Source: CAYRYU01 sp964428355
GTDB taxonomy: Bacteria > Muiribacteriota > Ozemobacteria > Ozemobacterales > Ozemobacteraceae
NCBI GenBank assembly: GCA_964428355.1
Contig: CAYRYU010000141.1
Location: forward strand, 1 to 15,621
Direction of reading: 5' to 3'
DNA: 15,621 bases
Shown here: in pieces, positions 13,873 through 15,621 of the stretch
How the letters are laid out: each line of letters begins with the position of its first letter
Position numbering within the stretch: the first letter of the stretch is position 1
Translations under genes and position numbers: made by a program
The notes under the pieces: generated by a model
What the model was told of the DNA's origin: nothing
Databases searched by the model: none
The model's input: only the letters and a program-made list of their open reading frames with translations

Positions 13873-14129
13873 TTTTTCCATGCCTCCCGGTTTTCGACCA
13901 GCTTTTCGGGGGTCAGCCCTTCGACCATGCTGACGACATAACCCCGGATGATCCCGGAAGCCCGCGCTGGTATCTTGCCGTCCTTCACCGCGTACTTTTC
14001 AATCGCGGTGTCGATCATTTCTTCGAGGAACGCGGCAAGCGCCTTCTCGTCAGCCAGCACTTCGAGCGGCAAGGATTGGAGCATCTTGAGACAGTCGGCT
14101 TTCACGTCCTGCTCGATGTCTTGCACGCC
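13869..14129 (-). CDS. Small helical protein of unknown role, N-terminus at a gap
   Basis: At least 85 codons are open from the gap edge to TGA 13869. A GTG at 14126 could start it (first residues QDIEQDVKADCLKM), but the ribosome-site region is inside the gap, so the true start may be in missing sequence. The protein is Glu/Ala/Leu/Lys-rich and nearly all helical: LPLEVLADEKALAAFLEEMI, TAIEKYAVKDG, GIIRGYVVSMVEGL. There are no known motifs, signal peptide or membrane segment. It could be a separate small head protein or the C-terminal tail of the portal joined through the gap. It is coupled to the next gene by ATGA. Confidence 0.55.
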   Translation of the reverse strand, partial: GVQDIEQDVKADCLKMLQSLPLEVLADEKALAAFLEEMIDTAIEKYAVKDGKIPARASGIIRGYVVSMVEGLTPEKLVENREAWKK

Positions 14130-14229
14130 NNNNNNNNNNNNNNNNNNNNNNNNNNNNNNNNNNNNNNNNNNNNNNNNNNNNNNNNNNNNNNNNNNNNNNN
14201 NNNNNNNNNNNNNNNNNNNNNNNNNNNNN
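14130..14229. other. Assembly gap of unknown size
   Basis: One hundred N. Unlike the other two gaps, the sequences on either side share no repeat that I can find, so real sequence is probably missing. It contains the portal C-terminus and possibly the start of the next gene. The reading frames on either side do not match at exactly 100 bases, but the true length is unknown. Confidence 0.9.
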
Positions 14230-15618
14230 CTCCTTCGGCGTAATCAGATCCGCCAACCCAAACCGCTTCTTGTCGGCCTGGAACCGCTGGTTTTCGGCCA
14301 TGTTTTCCCGGATCTTTTTCTTTGCCTGTTCGGGGTCGAGGTCGGGGTTGAGCGAAACCAGCCGATCGGCAGCAGTCTTGACGTTCATCTCGATATCCGC
14401 CTTGTCGATGCGTTGGATCTTCTCTGGGTCTTCCTCGTAGACCGGCTCGGGGAAGTCCACGGTATAGGCTTTCTCGAAGTCCTGGGGGGTCGTCCCGATG
14501 GTCTGCGTGGGGTTGTGGCGGTTCCAGATTACCCGGTCGATCTCCACGATATCCCGCACGAACCGTTCAGACAGGGGCAGGTCATCTTTGCGACGGCGCT
14601 GGAGCTTCGAGGATCGCAGCTTGAGTGCATACCCGCTGATACTCGATTTCATGGCGTCCGGGTCGATGCCGTAGCGGTCGGCGAGGTTCGCCTTGATCTC
14701 GTCAATGGACGCCTGGATTTCCGGGATGTGGCTGTTCGGGGAGACGAACTTGAATTCGCCCTGATGTTCCCCCTGGCCGGCGGCGGGAATACAGATCGGC
14801 CTTGATGGGTCCACCGTGATCGGACTCTTGCCGTCCCACCCGACCAGGACGGGCTGGGAGAAACCTTGCAGTTTGAGGTTGTGGGCCTTGCAGGTCCGTT
14901 CGACGTTCACCGCGTCTTGGGCCACCAGGAGGGTTTCGTCAAGGTCTTCAAAGAAGTTCGCGCTTGCCACGTCATCCCGGATGAAGGCGATGGGGATGAT
15001 GCCGTAGGGGTTCACCATGCCGGGGTTGGTCTCGGGGTCCACTGACCGTAAAACCGGGTTGAGCTTCGACCAAATGAAGCACTGATCGGAGTCCCAGTGC
15101 ACGTATTCGGTATCGGTGTCATACCCGACGTTGAGGATGGTCCGGGTGTAAACCACGGTATCGGCTCGGTTCGCGTCCCGCTCGTTCTGCTCGACAAAAA
15201 GCACGTTCGAGGGAAGCAGGGTGTGTTTCACGGTCTGAGAAACCTCATCCCACCATGAATGAATGGCGCAAAGGCGGGTGATGTTCTTGTAGACCTCGGC
15301 TTTCTTGAGGAGGAGCGGCAAGAGCGGGTCCATCGCCGAAAGCCACGCCTGGATTTTCTCATCTTCCGATGAAAGGACGGGAGGGGCGTCGAAAACCTGG
15401 GAGATCGCATCGGCAATGTATTCCACGAGGTTTTCCCCGCGATATTGCAGCTTCATCGCGGTTGGGTCCTGGAATTGATCGTCCAAAAGATCGCTCAGGC
15501 GGTCGAGGAATACGCCGTTGTAGTAGTTGATGAGGTCTGCGGCGATCTCTTGGCGGGTGATGTTGCGCTGGTAGACCAATTCCTTGTTCAACCAGGCGAT
15601 GACTTCGGCGGATGTCAT
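14230..15618 (-). CDS. Portal protein (SPP1 gp6-like group), C-terminus in a gap
   Basis: 463 codons are visible from ATG 15618 to the gap. The upstream ribosome site is outside the window, so a start beyond the edge cannot be excluded. The portal is the twelve-subunit ring through which DNA enters and leaves the head. The sequence shows the expected mix: an N-terminal helical region, a beta-rich wing (VLFVEQN, DTVVYTRTILNVG, YVHWDSDQCFIW), the GIIPIAF segment, helices around residues 255-310 and DLADRYGIDPDAMKSS-like text near 340. It ends in a highly charged region (LDPEQAKKKIRENMAENQRF) just before the gap. The assignment rests on this architecture, length and position first in the module. 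Terminase, normally just upstream, would be beyond the right edge. The last residues are missing, not frameshifted. Confidence 0.85.
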
Positions 15619-15621
15619 GGG

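Noticed and set aside
1..15621. Search for tRNA, rRNA, CRISPR, integrase, attachment sites and insertion sequences
   Set aside because: None seen on either strand by reading. The window is almost fully packed with structural genes.

Overview
The window is the structural (morphogenesis) module of a tailed double-stranded DNA phage or prophage, with every credible gene on the minus strand, so it reads from right to left. It looks like a metagenomic scaffold. There are three runs of exactly 100 N, and two of them are flanked by identical 55-base contig ends. The DNA is GC-rich, the genetic code looks standard, and many genes have strong AGGAGG-type ribosome sites, which points to an ordinary bacterial host. 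The host lineage cannot be named from this sequence. Lysis, replication, terminase and integrase genes are not visible.

Layout in transcription order. (1) Head entry: portal (15618-14230, C-terminus lost in a gap), a small unknown protein, a tail-completion/virion-morphogenesis (gpS/gpG-like) protein, and a MuF-like minor head protein, followed by a rho-independent terminator. (2) Capsid: scaffold (GTG start), a 58-aa small ORF, the HK97-fold-type major capsid protein, a protein with a Sec signal peptide, and a Lys/Pro-rich peptide. (3) Connector and neck: a protein with an acidic EF-hand-like tail, then a tail-terminator candidate. (4) Tail: tail tube, tail assembly chaperone with a -1 frameshift site (A AAA AAC) giving a G/GT pair, a 577-aa tape measure, and a small tail protein. 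(5) Baseplate or tip: a hub-like protein, a beta-rich protein, and a protein with a Pro-Glu linker and two canonical EF-hand loops. (6) Distal appendage genes: an 83-aa beta protein, then four consecutive genes that each begin with a Sec-type signal peptide (2250-1273, 1270-731, 721-65, and one running off the left edge from 68).

Genes are packed tightly. Most junctions are ATGA, GTGA, TGATG or TAATG overlaps or gaps of a few bases, so translational coupling is likely. The only non-coding stretch above about 100 bases is 12552-12709, which holds the terminator. No sheath gene is visible, so a siphovirus-like tail is more likely than a contractile one.

The most unusual signal is the set of five proteins with export signals inside a virion gene block, one beside the capsid gene and four at the tail-fibre end. 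The second is calcium-binding EF-hand chemistry in a baseplate-region protein, echoed by an EF-hand-like loop in the connector-region protein. Both false gaps, when collapsed by 155 bases, restore intact reading frames of 390 and 380 aa.
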